Shown here: positions 18,366 through 27,212 of the stretch, piece by piece | Layout of the letters: the number at the start of each line of letters is the position of its first letter | Position numbering within the stretch: the first letter of the stretch is position 1 | Assembly: GCA_014800895.1 (NCBI GenBank) | Contig: JAAVFG010000049.1 | Span: 46,980 to 110,979 of the forward strand | Source of the DNA: Bacteroidales bacterium | GTDB taxonomy: Bacteria; Bacteroidota; Bacteroidia; Bacteroidales; Muribaculaceae | Length of the DNA stretch: 64,000 nucleotides | Reading direction: 5' to 3' | Translations under genes and position numbers: made by a program | Notes under the pieces: generated by a model | Databases searched by the model: none | The model's input: only the letters and a program-made list of their open reading frames with translations | Told to the model about the DNA's origin: nothing

Positions 18366-20051
18366 TCAGCATAAGAATAACACCAGGAGAGAGGAGAATA
18401 CCAGCGATATGTTAGCCACCGCATATGTGACGGTATAACCGAGATTCGGGACATCACTCTGCAACACCGACTGCACAGCGCCGATAGAAGCCACGCTCAG
18501 GCGTGTGCCGCAGATACAACCCAATGTTACCGGGGTAGAGAAATGAAACAACTTCCGGGCAATCCAGATATTTATCACCAATCCGAGGATAGTCAGCACA
18601 GCACCCACCAATATAATCATCACACCCGCCTCATGGATGCCTTGCATCAGAGCACCTCCCGCCGTAAGCCCGAGGATAGCGATAAACATATTCACACCCA
18701 AATTATTGAAAATCCACAGCGCGGATGAGGGGATATGCCCGAAAGTCGGTTTGCGGGTGCGCAGCCAGCCTAAGAAGAGTCCCATTACAAGAGCACCGAC
18801 ACTCGTGCCCAAAGCCATCGGAATCCCCTTGATTTTAATGGAGATAGCCCCAATGATACATCCGACAGCTATGCCTAATCCCACGAACACCATATCCGTG
18901 GCATCCGTCTGAGGATCCGCATATCCGATAACGCTTGCCGCCTCCGCCACATCCGCGGGCCAGCCTACCAGGATAAGTATATCTCCCGCATGAATTTCAG
19001 TCTGAGCCTTGACAGGAATATTCATGCCGTTGCGCTTGATGGAACTCACCACTACACGCTCCATCTCCGGAAGCTGCCGCAATATTTCCAAGGTCACCCC
19101 ATCCTTCTTATGGGAAACCGTAACGGGGGTGCGCTGCGCACCAAAATTCAACAATTCAGGATCATACACCTCAGCTCCCGGTGCATTCTCAAGATTGATC
19201 ATCACTTCCGATCTTCCCCCCAATACCACTTCATCCCCTTTGGCAATGAGATTATATTTAGAAGGGTTCATCACCTTGCCGTTGATACGGGCACGCTCCA
19301 CGAGGACTCTGATCCCTGCCTTGTCGTAATACTCATGTATTTCAGAAGCGGAACGGGGAGTATCAAAGAAATCGCTCTCCGCCTTGTAAGCCTTGAACAT
19401 CACGGGGCGATGCGCCGGAATCATTCCGGGAGAGGTTGGGGAGGTGGATTTATCCATCAGTTGCTCGATACGCGCCACATCATCCTTCACTTTATCCAAG
19501 CCGCCCATCATCTTGGGGGCGATAGTGGAGAGAAACCATGCAGAGCCTACCGTTCCGAATATATAAGTCACGGCGTAGCAGGCGGGAATTAGCATCAGCA
19601 TTCTTTGTCGCTGGGTATCATCCAAAGGCATCTCACGCACAGTATCGCCCAACATCCCCAGACACGCCGACACCGTCTGCGACCCCGCGAAGAGACCGGC
19701 GGCGATATCACTGCCATATCCCATGATATGAGCGGCTCCGATCACAATCCCGGCGCATACCAGCGCGCCGACCACGGCAAACCCCATCATCTTCAGTCCC
19801 GGACCACGCAGAGACCGGAAGAACTGAGGTCCCACTCCATATCCGACAGCGAACAGGAAAAAGAGAAAGAATACATTCTTTACCATATCAGGGATAGTGA
19901 CATGAATCTGACCGATAATAATACCGGCTATCAAAGTGGCAGCCACCGAGCCCAAGGCAAAGCCCTTTACTTTGAAACGTCCCAGCCAGAAGCCGAAGCC
20001 AAGAGTGAGAAAAAGAGGAATGAGAGGGTGAGCGCGTAGAAATTCTATCAT
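18366..20051 (-). CDS. AspT/YidE-family putative antiporter
   Basis: This 561-residue inner-membrane transporter has the AspT layout: about five N-terminal membrane segments, two cytoplasmic RCK_C (TrkA-C) domains in the middle (motifs such as NLIAKGDEVVLGG and IHAGDILILVGWP), and a second set of membrane segments (GLGIAVGCIIG, GLTAGGALMQG). Family members exchange aspartate for alanine, or dicarboxylates; the substrate here is unknown. The start at 20051 (MIEFLRAHPLIPLFL) gives a good first membrane helix; the 41 extra residues up to 20174 look unlike the family. Confidence 0.88.
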   Translation of the reverse strand: MIEFLRAHPLIPLFLTLGFGFWLGRFKVKGFALGSVAATLIAGIIIGQIHVTIPDMVKNVFFLFFLFAVGYGVGPQFFRSLRGPGLKMMGFAVVGALVCAGIVIGAAHIMGYGSDIAAGLFAGSQTVSACLGMLGDTVREMPLDDTQRQRMLMLIPACYAVTYIFGTVGSAWFLSTIAPKMMGGLDKVKDDVARIEQLMDKSTSPTSPGMIPAHRPVMFKAYKAESDFFDTPRSASEIHEYYDKAGIRVLVERARINGKVMNPSKYNLIAKGDEVVLGGRSEVMINLENAPGAEVYDPELLNFGAQRTPVTVSHKKDGVTLEILRQLPEMERVVVSSIKRNGMNIPVKAQTEIHAGDILILVGWPADVAEAASVIGYADPQTDATDMVFVGLGIAVGCIIGAISIKIKGIPMALGTSVGALVMGLFLGWLRTRKPTFGHIPSSALWIFNNLGVNMFIAILGLTAGGALMQGIHEAGVMIILVGAVLTILGLVINIWIARKLFHFSTPVTLGCICGTRLSVASIGAVQSVLQSDVPNLGYTVTYAVANISLVFSSLLVLFLC

Positions 20052-20224
20052 ATCCGGATGATTCCTAAGTAGATTATTTTTATCTCTGATCGAGGAGTCA
20101 GCATCCCTTTTGTCAAGATATATATGACTTGTCGCAAAAGGAAATAAAAAGGAGACTCTACAGGAGTTTAACAATTTTTACTGTTAAAAAGACGGATTAA
20201 TTAGGAAAACCGCGTAAAAAATAT

Positions 20225-20232
20225 TAATTTTG
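20225..20232 (+). promoter_or_regulatory. Promoter -7 element of metK
   Basis: TAATTTTG fits TAnnTTTG. It lies 49 bp before the SAM-II aptamer, so the aptamer would be in the transcribed leader, which is about 300 nt long. Confidence 0.5.
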
Positions 20233-20280
20233 TAATACAATATTGATGTAAGATATAAATTGATATTGTGACTTAGATTC

Positions 20281-20326
20281 AGTGGAGAAATTTGGCTGCT
20301 TGCAACCACTCAAAAAAATGCTAAAA
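20281..20326 (+). promoter_or_regulatory. SAM-II riboswitch aptamer before metK
   Basis: AGTGG (20281-20285) pairs with CCACT (20306-20310) as P1. The loop is GAAATTTGG...TTGCAA, and an A-rich joining segment leads to GCTAAAA (20320-20326). This order, with TTGCAA directly before the P1 3' strand and GCUAAA at the end of the H-type pseudoknot, is that of the SAM-II class, which binds S-adenosylmethionine. The product of metK is SAM, so feedback control is expected. Pairing between GCA (loop) and TGC (before TAAAA) can form the P2 pseudoknot core. Confidence 0.8.
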
Positions 20327-20340
20327 TCGCTCTTGTATTT

Positions 20341-20358
20341 CCCCTTTGTGTAAAGGGG
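20341..20358 (+). other. Hairpin between the SAM-II aptamer and the terminator
   Basis: CCCCTTT-GTGT-AAAGGGG is a perfect 7-bp hairpin in the metK leader. It may be part of the expression platform or a simple spacer structure. Confidence 0.45.
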
Positions 20359-20388
20359 CGTATGAGAAAGGTTAGAAAAAGATTTGAG

Positions 20389-20421
20389 CGGAAGCAGTCG
20401 GGAGGTTGCTTCCGTTTCTTT
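20389..20421 (+). terminator. Terminator in the metK leader
   Basis: CGGAAGCA (20389-20396) pairs with TGCTTCCG (20407-20414), followed by TTTCTTT. It is 63 nt past the aptamer and 117 nt before metK. The position fits SAM-dependent premature termination, although an alternative antiterminator pairing was not traced. Confidence 0.6.
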
Positions 20422-20537
20422 ATGTTGCGACGGTGTAGTGATTTCCCATAGTCAAAAAGTCTTCATCAATCAAAGAGATAATAGATATAGAGATAACAAA
20501 AAATAAAGAAAAGGAAGATTAAAATATAGACAGGAAA

Positions 20538-21896
20538 ATGAATTATCTATTCACATCAGAATCAGTATCTGAAGGACATCCCGATAAGGTATCGGATCAG
20601 ATAAGCGATGCCCTTCTTGACGAATTTCTTGCACAGGACGCAGACAGCCATGTTGCAGTCGAGACACTTTGCACCACCGGTCAGGTAGTGGTGGCGGGCG
20701 AGGTGACCTCCGACGCATATGTAGATATACCCAAAGTGACGCGACAGGTGATCCTTGATATCGGCTATAATCGCGGTGCCTATCGTTTTGACGGCGATGC
20801 CTGCGGTATCCTTTCCGCTATCCATGAGCAATCGCAGGATATCAACCGCGGAGTAGACCGCAGAGGCGAGCAGGAGGTGGAAATCGACGAGAATGAACTT
20901 CAGGGAGCAGGCGACCAGGGAATGATGTTCGGCTACGCCGTGGATGAAACCGAAAATTACATGCCCCTTACTCTTGACCTCTCGCATCTTCTGCTCCGCG
21001 AACTTGCGGATATACGCAGAGAAGGGAAAGAGATGACCTATTACCGCAAAGGGAAGAAAACCTCATACCTCCGTCCGGATGCCAAGAGTCAGGTGACTGT
21101 GGAATATGATTCGGATAATAAGCCGGTGCGTATCCATACCATCGTCATCTCCACACAGCATGACGAATTCGTTTCGCCTCTCGCCGACACTCTCGAAGCT
21201 CAGAAAAAGGCGGATGAAGAGATGCTCGCGCAGATACGCAAGGATGTGGAGGAGGTGCTTCTTCCAAGAGTGAAAGCGAAACTTCCCGAGAAGATAAAAG
21301 CGCTCTTTGACGACCGGCTGATACTCCATGTCAATCCGACAGGTAAATTCGTGCTTGGCGGTCCTCATGCCGATACCGGTCTGACAGGACGTAAGATAAT
21401 CGTGGATACCTACGGCGGTCGCGGCGCACACGGGGGCGGCGCTTTCTCCGGAAAAGATCCTTCGAAAGTGGATCGGTCGGCAGCTTACGCCTGTCGCCAT
21501 ATAGCCAAGAATCTTGTAGCCGCCGGAGTCGCCGGGGAGGTGCTCGTGCAGGTGGCATACGCTATCGGTCGCCCCGAGCCTGTCAGCCTCTATATCAATA
21601 CATACGGCACATCCAAAGTGAATCTCTCGGATGCGGAGATAGCGGAGAAAGTAAAGAAGATGCCTCTCTTCGATATGCGTCCCAAAGCCATAGAGAAGCG
21701 ACTCAAACTGCGTAATCCGATTTATAAAGAAACAGCAAGCTATGGGCATCTCGGTCGCAAGCCGGAGGTAGTGACCAAGACTTTTGAAGTGATGGGCAGA
21801 AAAGAGCCTATTGAGAAAGAGGTGGAACTCTTCACTTGGGAAAAGCTTGATGCAGTGGATGAAATCAAAAAGGAATTTTCTCAAAACTTTGGCTAA
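20538..21896 (+). CDS. metK: S-adenosylmethionine synthetase
   Basis: MetK makes SAM from methionine and ATP. The 452 residues start with [21 protein letters not shown] (ATP and metal binding) and include [12 protein letters not shown] and [19 protein letters not shown], both family signatures. Several insertions make it longer than the 384-residue E. coli enzyme, as is common in Bacteroidetes. It is controlled by the SAM-II leader upstream. The promoter of the next gene overlaps its stop codon. Confidence 0.97.
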   Translation: MNYLFTSESVSEGHPDKVSDQISDALLDEFLAQDADSHVAVETLCTTGQVVVAGEVTSDAYVDIPKVTRQVILDIGYNRGAYRFDGDACGILSAIHEQSQDINRGVDRRGEQEVEIDENELQGAGDQGMMFGYAVDETENYMPLTLDLSHLLLRELADIRREGKEMTYYRKGKKTSYLRPDAKSQVTVEYDSDNKPVRIHTIVISTQHDEFVSPLADTLEAQKKADEEMLAQIRKDVEEVLLPRVKAKLPEKIKALFDDRLILHVNPTGKFVLGGPHADTGLTGRKIIVDTYGGRGAHGGGAFSGKDPSKVDRSAAYACRHIAKNLVAAGVAGEVLVQVAYAIGRPEPVSLYINTYGTSKVNLSDAEIAEKVKKMPLFDMRPKAIEKRLKLRNPIYKETASYGHLGRKPEVVTKTFEVMGRKEPIEKEVELFTWEKLDAVDEIKKEFSQNFG

Positions 21897-21919
21897 TAAT
21901 TGAAAAATAGTTATCTTTG
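21888..21919 (+). promoter_or_regulatory. Promoter of the PpiD-like gene, overlapping the metK stop
   Basis: TTTG (21888-21891) and TATCTTTG (21912-21919) are 20 bp apart, a full match to the Bacteroidetes consensus. The first element lies in the last metK codons. The leader to the ATG is about 90 nt. Confidence 0.7.
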
Positions 21920-22016
21920 CGCGTTTAAACACCTTAACATCAAAAGGACGCATCCCGGTCTACGTATTCAACGGGGCAGGAAGATGACTATTGACAATAA
22001 AACAGCAACATAAAGA

Positions 22017-24155
22017 ATGGCAACATTAGAGAAAATCAGAAGCAAGTCAGGCTTGCTGATCGTGGTGATAGGCTTGGCATTGCTCGCCTTCATCATTGGC
22101 GATGCGCTGACCAACAGCCGCAATCTGACAGGCGACCACACGACAGTGGCGAAAGTAGGATCGGCAAAAGTAGATATCACCGAATATCAGCGTAAGCGTG
22201 AGGAGCTCAACCAGCAGCTTGAGGAGGCTCGTCGCCAGAATCCCGCGAGCGTAGCGAATTTTGATCCTCAGACCCTCCCCGAGATGGCTATCCAGAGCCT
22301 TCTTCAGGAGCAGCTTATCCTTAACGCAGCCAATGAGGCAGGGGTGCAGGTGACAGGCAATCTCCTTCGCTACTATCTTCTTGAGTCAGGCGCAAATCCG
22401 GATGTGATGCGTCTCGTGTCTCAGCTTAATCAGGCGGGCTTGAGCGTCCAGACTCCCCAGCAGGCTTATGAAGTGATCTTCAATCCCAAGCGTAACGGTA
22501 TGACCGACGCACAGATGGAGCCTTATCAGCGTCTTTGGCTTCAGATGGAAAACGGCGCCAAGGATGATATCGCTCGTAACGTCTACGCACGTATCCTCCA
22601 GAACAGCGTGAAGTCAAATGACCTTGACCGCAAGGCGCTCTATGAGGATTATGTGAATACATCGCAGGTGGAGCTTGCTTTCCTCCCTTATGGCACACTC
22701 GACCAGAAGGAATATCCCGTGTCAGAGGCGGAGGTAAAGAAATTATATGAGCAGAAGAAGGGAGATTACAAAGTGGATGAGGCAACCAAGGATATCAGCT
22801 TTATCGCTATCAGCATCGCTCCCTCAAAGAAAGATCAGGATGATTGCCGCGCACTTGCAGCAAAAACAATCCAGGCTCTTTCATCCGACAGTGCCGGTCA
22901 GCTCAGCAAGGATCTCCGCAAGGATGGCGTGACAATGACAAATCATTCACTCCGCGCAGCTGATATCCCCTCCGGGGCGATGAAGGATTTCATCCTTAAC
23001 GGCGCGGTAGACAGCGTCAAGCTCATAAGCCAGAATATGCAGGGCTTCACAGCAGTGCGTGTCAACAGCCGCAAGGCGGAGATCGATTCTATCCAGATCA
23101 ATCTCGTGATGGCAGCCACTCTTGATCTCGGTCGTCGTGTAAGAAGCGAGCTCAATGCCGGTCTTCCCGCCGACTCAATCACAGTGCGCTTCTCTCCCGA
23201 CAGCGTGATGCCTCAGCTTGATCAGTGGATTCCTCTTTACACAGCCCAGGGTGCCAACCCCGGTATCTCAAAGGAGCAGGTAGACAGCTTGGTGAATGCA
23301 GGCGGCAAATATGTTGTTATGAGTGAAGGCGCTCAGGGAATGGTGATGGCGTCATTGGTTAAGAAGAACGCTCCTGTCACAATCTACGATTATGACGAGG
23401 TGAACTATGTGCTCGGTCCCAGCACTGCAACAGTCAACGCAGAGCGCGACCGTCTCGAGAAATTCCTCGCGGCCAATAAGACAGCGGCAGACTTTGCGAA
23501 GAACGCTGAGAAGTCAGGCTTCACCCTCCAGCGTTACAGCCTTACACAGAGCAATCCCGCCGTACCCCGCATGATGGGTATGAACGCTTATTATCCCGAG
23601 AGCCGTCAGGTGGTGCGTTGGGTGATGATCGATGGCAAGCCCGGTCAGGTAAGTCATATCTATGAGGCTAAGAGCGCTACCAACCCGATGCTTTATGCAG
23701 CGGCAGTGGAAAGCTCATATGATGACTACGCTCCTCTTTCCAACCCTACCGTGAATGAGTACCTCACTGAGGAGGTTCGCCGTTCCAAGGCAGGCGACAA
23801 GCTTGTAGAGAAATATGGCAAGAACACTCAGAGCATCCAGAGCGCGGCTAAGGCAATGGGCGTGGAAGTCCGCAATCTTGACAACTTCCGTTTCGGTGCT
23901 AACGCCGGAGTGCGCGATGCAGCAGTGATGGGTAAGATCAACGGCTCGAAGGCTGATAAGAAAGTAGTGATCGTCAAGGGCGATGACGGAGTATATGTAT
24001 ATCAGGTAATGGGTAAGAAGAGAGAGAACTTCCCCTACAATGAGCAGCAGTATGCACAGCAGTACTTCCAGCTCGTTAACCCCAACTTGATTCAGATGCT
24101 TATCGGCACCGACCGTATCAAGAACAATATCTACAAATTCGAGGCAGGAGACTAA
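22017..24155 (+). CDS. SurA/PpiD-like periplasmic chaperone (peptidylprolyl isomerase family)
   Basis: The 712-residue protein has one N-terminal membrane anchor (GLLIVVIGLALLAFIIGDAL) and a SurA_N-3 type chaperone region (VGSAKVDITEYQRKREELNQ, then LLQEQLILNAANEAGVQVT). Helper domains follow. It probably assists folding of exported outer-membrane proteins. I cannot see a well-preserved parvulin active site (for example the GGDLG motif), so isomerase activity is uncertain and a chaperone role is more likely. It ends at a strong terminator. Confidence 0.88.
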   Translation: MATLEKIRSKSGLLIVVIGLALLAFIIGDALTNSRNLTGDHTTVAKVGSAKVDITEYQRKREELNQQLEEARRQNPASVANFDPQTLPEMAIQSLLQEQLILNAANEAGVQVTGNLLRYYLLESGANPDVMRLVSQLNQAGLSVQTPQQAYEVIFNPKRNGMTDAQMEPYQRLWLQMENGAKDDIARNVYARILQNSVKSNDLDRKALYEDYVNTSQVELAFLPYGTLDQKEYPVSEAEVKKLYEQKKGDYKVDEATKDISFIAISIAPSKKDQDDCRALAAKTIQALSSDSAGQLSKDLRKDGVTMTNHSLRAADIPSGAMKDFILNGAVDSVKLISQNMQGFTAVRVNSRKAEIDSIQINLVMAATLDLGRRVRSELNAGLPADSITVRFSPDSVMPQLDQWIPLYTAQGANPGISKEQVDSLVNAGGKYVVMSEGAQGMVMASLVKKNAPVTIYDYDEVNYVLGPSTATVNAERDRLEKFLAANKTAADFAKNAEKSGFTLQRYSLTQSNPAVPRMMGMNAYYPESRQVVRWVMIDGKPGQVSHIYEAKSATNPMLYAAAVESSYDDYAPLSNPTVNEYLTEEVRRSKAGDKLVEKYGKNTQSIQSAAKAMGVEVRNLDNFRFGANAGVRDAAVMGKINGSKADKKVVIVKGDDGVYVYQVMGKKRENFPYNEQQYAQQYFQLVNPNLIQMLIGTDRIKNNIYKFEAGD

Positions 24156-24185
24156 TCAGGACCTCCTTCTAAAGATATAAATGGA

Positions 24186-24222
24186 GATGGCGCGGCAGCT
24201 TTATGCCGCGCCATCTTTTTTT
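24186..24222 (+). terminator. Terminator after the PpiD-like gene
   Basis: GATGGCGCGGCA (24186-24197) pairs perfectly with TGCCGCGCCATC (24204-24215), and seven T residues follow. This is one of the clearest intrinsic terminators in the window. Confidence 0.9.
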
Positions 24223-24238
24223 ATCCGGTAATAATGAT

Positions 24239-24246
24239 TATCTTTG
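24239..24246 (+). promoter_or_regulatory. Promoter -7 element of rlmN-pdxA
   Basis: TATCTTTG, an exact TAnnTTTG match, lies 83 bp before the rlmN ATG and directly behind the strong terminator. Confidence 0.55.
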
Positions 24247-24329
24247 TGCAAGAAGCGTCAGCGGGGGTGTCCCGACCGGTTATTTTACCATAGACAACCC
24301 TCCGCAGAGTTAGAAAGGAAGAAAAAGTC

Positions 24330-25379
24330 ATGGAAAAACAAGATATAAAGCCCAAGCTCATTGGGATGACTCTAACAGAATTGCAGGATGTGGCGTTCCG
24401 TGGGAAGATGCCTAAATTTGTAGGCAAACAGCTTGCGGAATGGCTCTACGATAAGAAGGTCACTGATTTCGAATCAATGGCTAATATCTCAAAGAAGAAT
24501 AAGGAATGGCTCGCGGCAAATTACGAGATAGGGAGGGAGGCTCCCTCCAGATCGTCAAAATCTGCGGACGGGACAGTGAAATATCTCTTTAATGTGGGAG
24601 AAGGAAAGGCGATAGAATCGGTCTATATCCCAGATAAGGAGAGAGCCACGCTGTGCGTGTCAAGTCAGGTTGGCTGCAAGATGAACTGTTACTTCTGCGC
24701 CACCGGTAAACTTGGCTTCAAGGCGAATCTTACCGCTGCGCAGATAATGAATCAGATTCTTTCCATACCTCCCGCCCCCGTAAAGGGACAGGAGCCGATG
24801 AATCCCCTCACGAATGTTGTATTCATGGGTATGGGCGAGCCTCTGGATAATTTCAAGGAGGTGGAGAAGGTAATCGAAATTTTGACAGCACCCTGGGGAC
24901 TCGCCTGGAGTCCGAAGCGAATCACTGTCTCCACCGTAGGAAAGCTTCCGCAGCTCAAGGAACTCCTTGACCGCACGCAGGTGCATGTGGCGATCAGCGT
25001 CCACACCGCAGACACGCGCGAACGAGAGTCAATGATGCCGGCTCAGAAAGCATTCCCGATATCGAGCGTGATGAAAACTTTGCAAGGCTATGACTTCTCA
25101 CATCAGCGCCGTCTCTCATTGGAATATATAATGTGGAGAGGGGTGAATGATGATATCGCTCATGCCGATATGCTTGTGAAACTTATCGGAAACATACCAT
25201 GCCGTGTCAATCTTATCCGTTTCCATTCCATCCCCGGAGTGGATCTGCATCCATGCAGCGAAGAGAGAATGATAATGTTCCGCAATCATCTCAACCAGAA
25301 GGGAGTGACGGCTACGATACGTGCATCGCGCGGCGAAGATATTGAAGCGGCATGCGGAATGTTGGCGGCAAAAAAATAA
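24330..25379 (+). CDS. rlmN: 23S rRNA (adenine-2503-C2) / tRNA A37 methyltransferase RlmN
   Basis: RlmN is a radical-SAM enzyme that methylates C2 of A2503 in 23S rRNA and A37 in some tRNAs. The CxxxCxxC cluster is CKMNCYFC with C116, C120 and C123. GMGEPLDNF and the conserved second cysteine C342 (AACGML) that carries the methyl group are present. The 349-residue length is typical. pdxA starts 7 bp after the stop, so both are probably on one mRNA. Confidence 0.96.
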   Translation: MEKQDIKPKLIGMTLTELQDVAFRGKMPKFVGKQLAEWLYDKKVTDFESMANISKKNKEWLAANYEIGREAPSRSSKSADGTVKYLFNVGEGKAIESVYIPDKERATLCVSSQVGCKMNCYFCATGKLGFKANLTAAQIMNQILSIPPAPVKGQEPMNPLTNVVFMGMGEPLDNFKEVEKVIEILTAPWGLAWSPKRITVSTVGKLPQLKELLDRTQVHVAISVHTADTRERESMMPAQKAFPISSVMKTLQGYDFSHQRRLSLEYIMWRGVNDDIAHADMLVKLIGNIPCRVNLIRFHSIPGVDLHPCSEERMIMFRNHLNQKGVTATIRASRGEDIEAACGMLAAKK

Positions 25380-25386
25380 AATTAAA

Positions 25387-26484
25387 ATGGGAAAGAATAT
25401 AAAAGTGGGTATCACCCACGGCGACATAAACGGAGTGGGGTATGAGATAATAGTCAAATCCCTTGCCGATGAGAAAATTCCTGAACTCTTCACACCGATA
25501 GTGTTCGGATCTCAGAAGCTTTTTGAAAAGGCGAGAAAGGAATTTGCGCAGGAATTTCCGCCTGTGGAATATATCAAGAATCCCGCTCAGGCGAAGGAAG
25601 GGAAGATAAATGTAGTGGATCTCCAGCTTGGGGATTTGCCTCTCTCTCCCGGCAATATCACCAGAGAGTCTGGAGAAGCGGCTGTAGCGGCGCTCGAAGC
25701 GGCGGTAAAGGCTATAGAAGAGAAAGAGATCGATGTAATTGTGACTGCTCCGATCAATAAGGCGGCAGTGCAGACCGAGACTTTCCATTTCCCGGGACAT
25801 ACGGAATATCTCGAGGCGAAGAGTCAGACTGAAGAGCAGCAGCCAAGGGCACAGATGATTCTATTTGATGATAATCTGAAAGTGGCATTGGTCACCACCC
25901 ATCTCCCTCTGAATAAAATTTCGGAGGCTATCACAAGGGATAGGGTATTGGACTCAATCGAGCGTCTTGATAAAGTGTTGCGTTCCGACTTCGGAAGCGA
26001 ACGTCCCAAAATTGCAGTCCTCTCCCTTAATCCTCATTGCGGCGATCATGGTCTGCTCGGCAACGAGGAGACGGAGGTGATAATTCCGGCGATAGAAGAG
26101 GCGGAAAACCGAGGGCTTTTAGTATTCGGTCCCTACGCTGCTGATGGCTTTTTCGCTACAGGAGCGTATCGTAATTTTGACGGTGTGCTGGCGATGTATC
26201 ACGATCAGGGACTCGCACCCTTCAAGGCATTGGCGGGGGAATACGGAGTCAATTTCACAGCCGGTCTCCCCTTCGTGCGTACATCTCCCGACCATGGCAC
26301 GGCTTACGATATAGCATGGAAAGGGGAGGCTGACCCGACTTCAATGCGCGAGGCTATCTATAAGGCGATAGATATTCTACGCAATAGAGAGCGCTATGCC
26401 CGCGCATCACGCAACCCTCTGAGAAAGGCAAGAATGGAGAAGGGACAGGATAAATCGGTCGACCTTACTAAAGATACTCTGTAA
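25387..26484 (+). CDS. pdxA: 4-hydroxythreonine-4-phosphate dehydrogenase
   Basis: PdxA oxidises 4-phosphohydroxy-threonine in pyridoxal phosphate synthesis. The 365 residues begin VGITHGDINGVGYEI (GDPxGIGPE-like). They contain TAPINKAAV, ALVTTHLPL with the metal-binding His, LNPHCGDHG, and YHDQGLAPFK with the third His. The start at 25387 is chosen over an upstream in-frame ATG at 25321 because the latter lies inside rlmN and adds a tail unlike the family. A second gene group begins 14 bp after its stop. Confidence 0.94.
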   Translation: MGKNIKVGITHGDINGVGYEIIVKSLADEKIPELFTPIVFGSQKLFEKARKEFAQEFPPVEYIKNPAQAKEGKINVVDLQLGDLPLSPGNITRESGEAAVAALEAAVKAIEEKEIDVIVTAPINKAAVQTETFHFPGHTEYLEAKSQTEEQQPRAQMILFDDNLKVALVTTHLPLNKISEAITRDRVLDSIERLDKVLRSDFGSERPKIAVLSLNPHCGDHGLLGNEETEVIIPAIEEAENRGLLVFGPYAADGFFATGAYRNFDGVLAMYHDQGLAPFKALAGEYGVNFTAGLPFVRTSPDHGTAYDIAWKGEADPTSMREAIYKAIDILRNRERYARASRNPLRKARMEKGQDKSVDLTKDTL

Positions 26485-26498
26485 AAAGAATAAGAGAT

Positions 26499-27206
26499 AT
26501 GAACTATGGAATAATAGCTGCCGGCGAGGGTTCGCGCCTTGTGGAGGAGGGTGTGGCATATCCCAAGCCCTTGGTGCCGTTGGCAGGAACTCCCATGATA
26601 GGCAGGCTTATAGATATTTTTCTCCGCAACAATGCGGAAAAGATGGCCGTGATAGTCAATGAGCAGATGAAGGAAGTGCAGCAATATCTGATTGAACTTG
26701 CCAAAAGCTTACCGGTGGAGCTGGATCTCATTATAAAAAGTACTCCCTCATCCATGCATAGCTTCTACGAGGTGGCACATGCCTTGGAGGGACACGGCCG
26801 CTTTATCACGACCACTGTCGACACGATCTTTTACGAGAGCGAGTTTGAGAAATATGTGAAGGCGTTTGAGTCTGCCGATGAGAAGGTAGACGGTATGATG
26901 GCTTTGACAAAATATATCGACGACGAAAAGCCCCTCTATGTGGAAGTAGGGGAGGATATGCGTATAGAAGCCTTTCTTGACCGACCGGGCGAGCATACCG
27001 AATTTGTTTCAGGCGGTATCTACGGACTGGATGGCAAGGCGGTGAAGGTGCTCGACCGATGTATGTCGGAGGGTATAAGCCGGATGCGCAATTATCAGCG
27101 TCAACTGCTCTCTGCAGGGCTAAGGATAGAGGGTTTCGATATGGGAAAGATAATAGATGTGGATCATGCCGGAGATATCCGTAAGGCAGAAGAATTTATA
27201 AATTGA
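26499..27206 (+). CDS. Nucleotidyltransferase (NTP_transferase fold), likely polyol-phosphate or sugar-phosphate cytidylyltransferase
   Basis: The 235-residue protein has the nucleotidyltransferase N-terminus IIAAGEGSRL followed by YPKPLVPLAGTPMI, the usual GxGxR and PKPL motifs. A further acidic site is TTTVDTIF near residue 105. Its substrate is not clear. It starts 14 bp after pdxA and 6 bp before the ATP-grasp gene, then a CDP-alcohol phosphotransferase gene, so a CTP:inositol-phosphate or similar cytidylyltransferase role is attractive. In hyperthermophiles a cytidylyltransferase of this fold is joined to a CDP-alcohol transferase to use inositol phosphate. Confidence 0.8.
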   Translation: MNYGIIAAGEGSRLVEEGVAYPKPLVPLAGTPMIGRLIDIFLRNNAEKMAVIVNEQMKEVQQYLIELAKSLPVELDLIIKSTPSSMHSFYEVAHALEGHGRFITTTVDTIFYESEFEKYVKAFESADEKVDGMMALTKYIDDEKPLYVEVGEDMRIEAFLDRPGEHTEFVSGGIYGLDGKAVKVLDRCMSEGISRMRNYQRQLLSAGLRIEGFDMGKIIDVDHAGDIRKAEEFIN

Positions 27207-27212
27207 AATAAA

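Noticed and set aside
20051..20174. Longer N-terminus for the AspT-type transporter
   Set aside because: The extra 41 residues are charged and irregular, while the ATG at 20051 opens directly into the first membrane helix.
21063..21953. Long minus-strand ORF (296 codons) opposite metK
   Set aside because: It lies wholly antisense to metK, has no family features, and its composition follows the codon pattern of the opposite strand.
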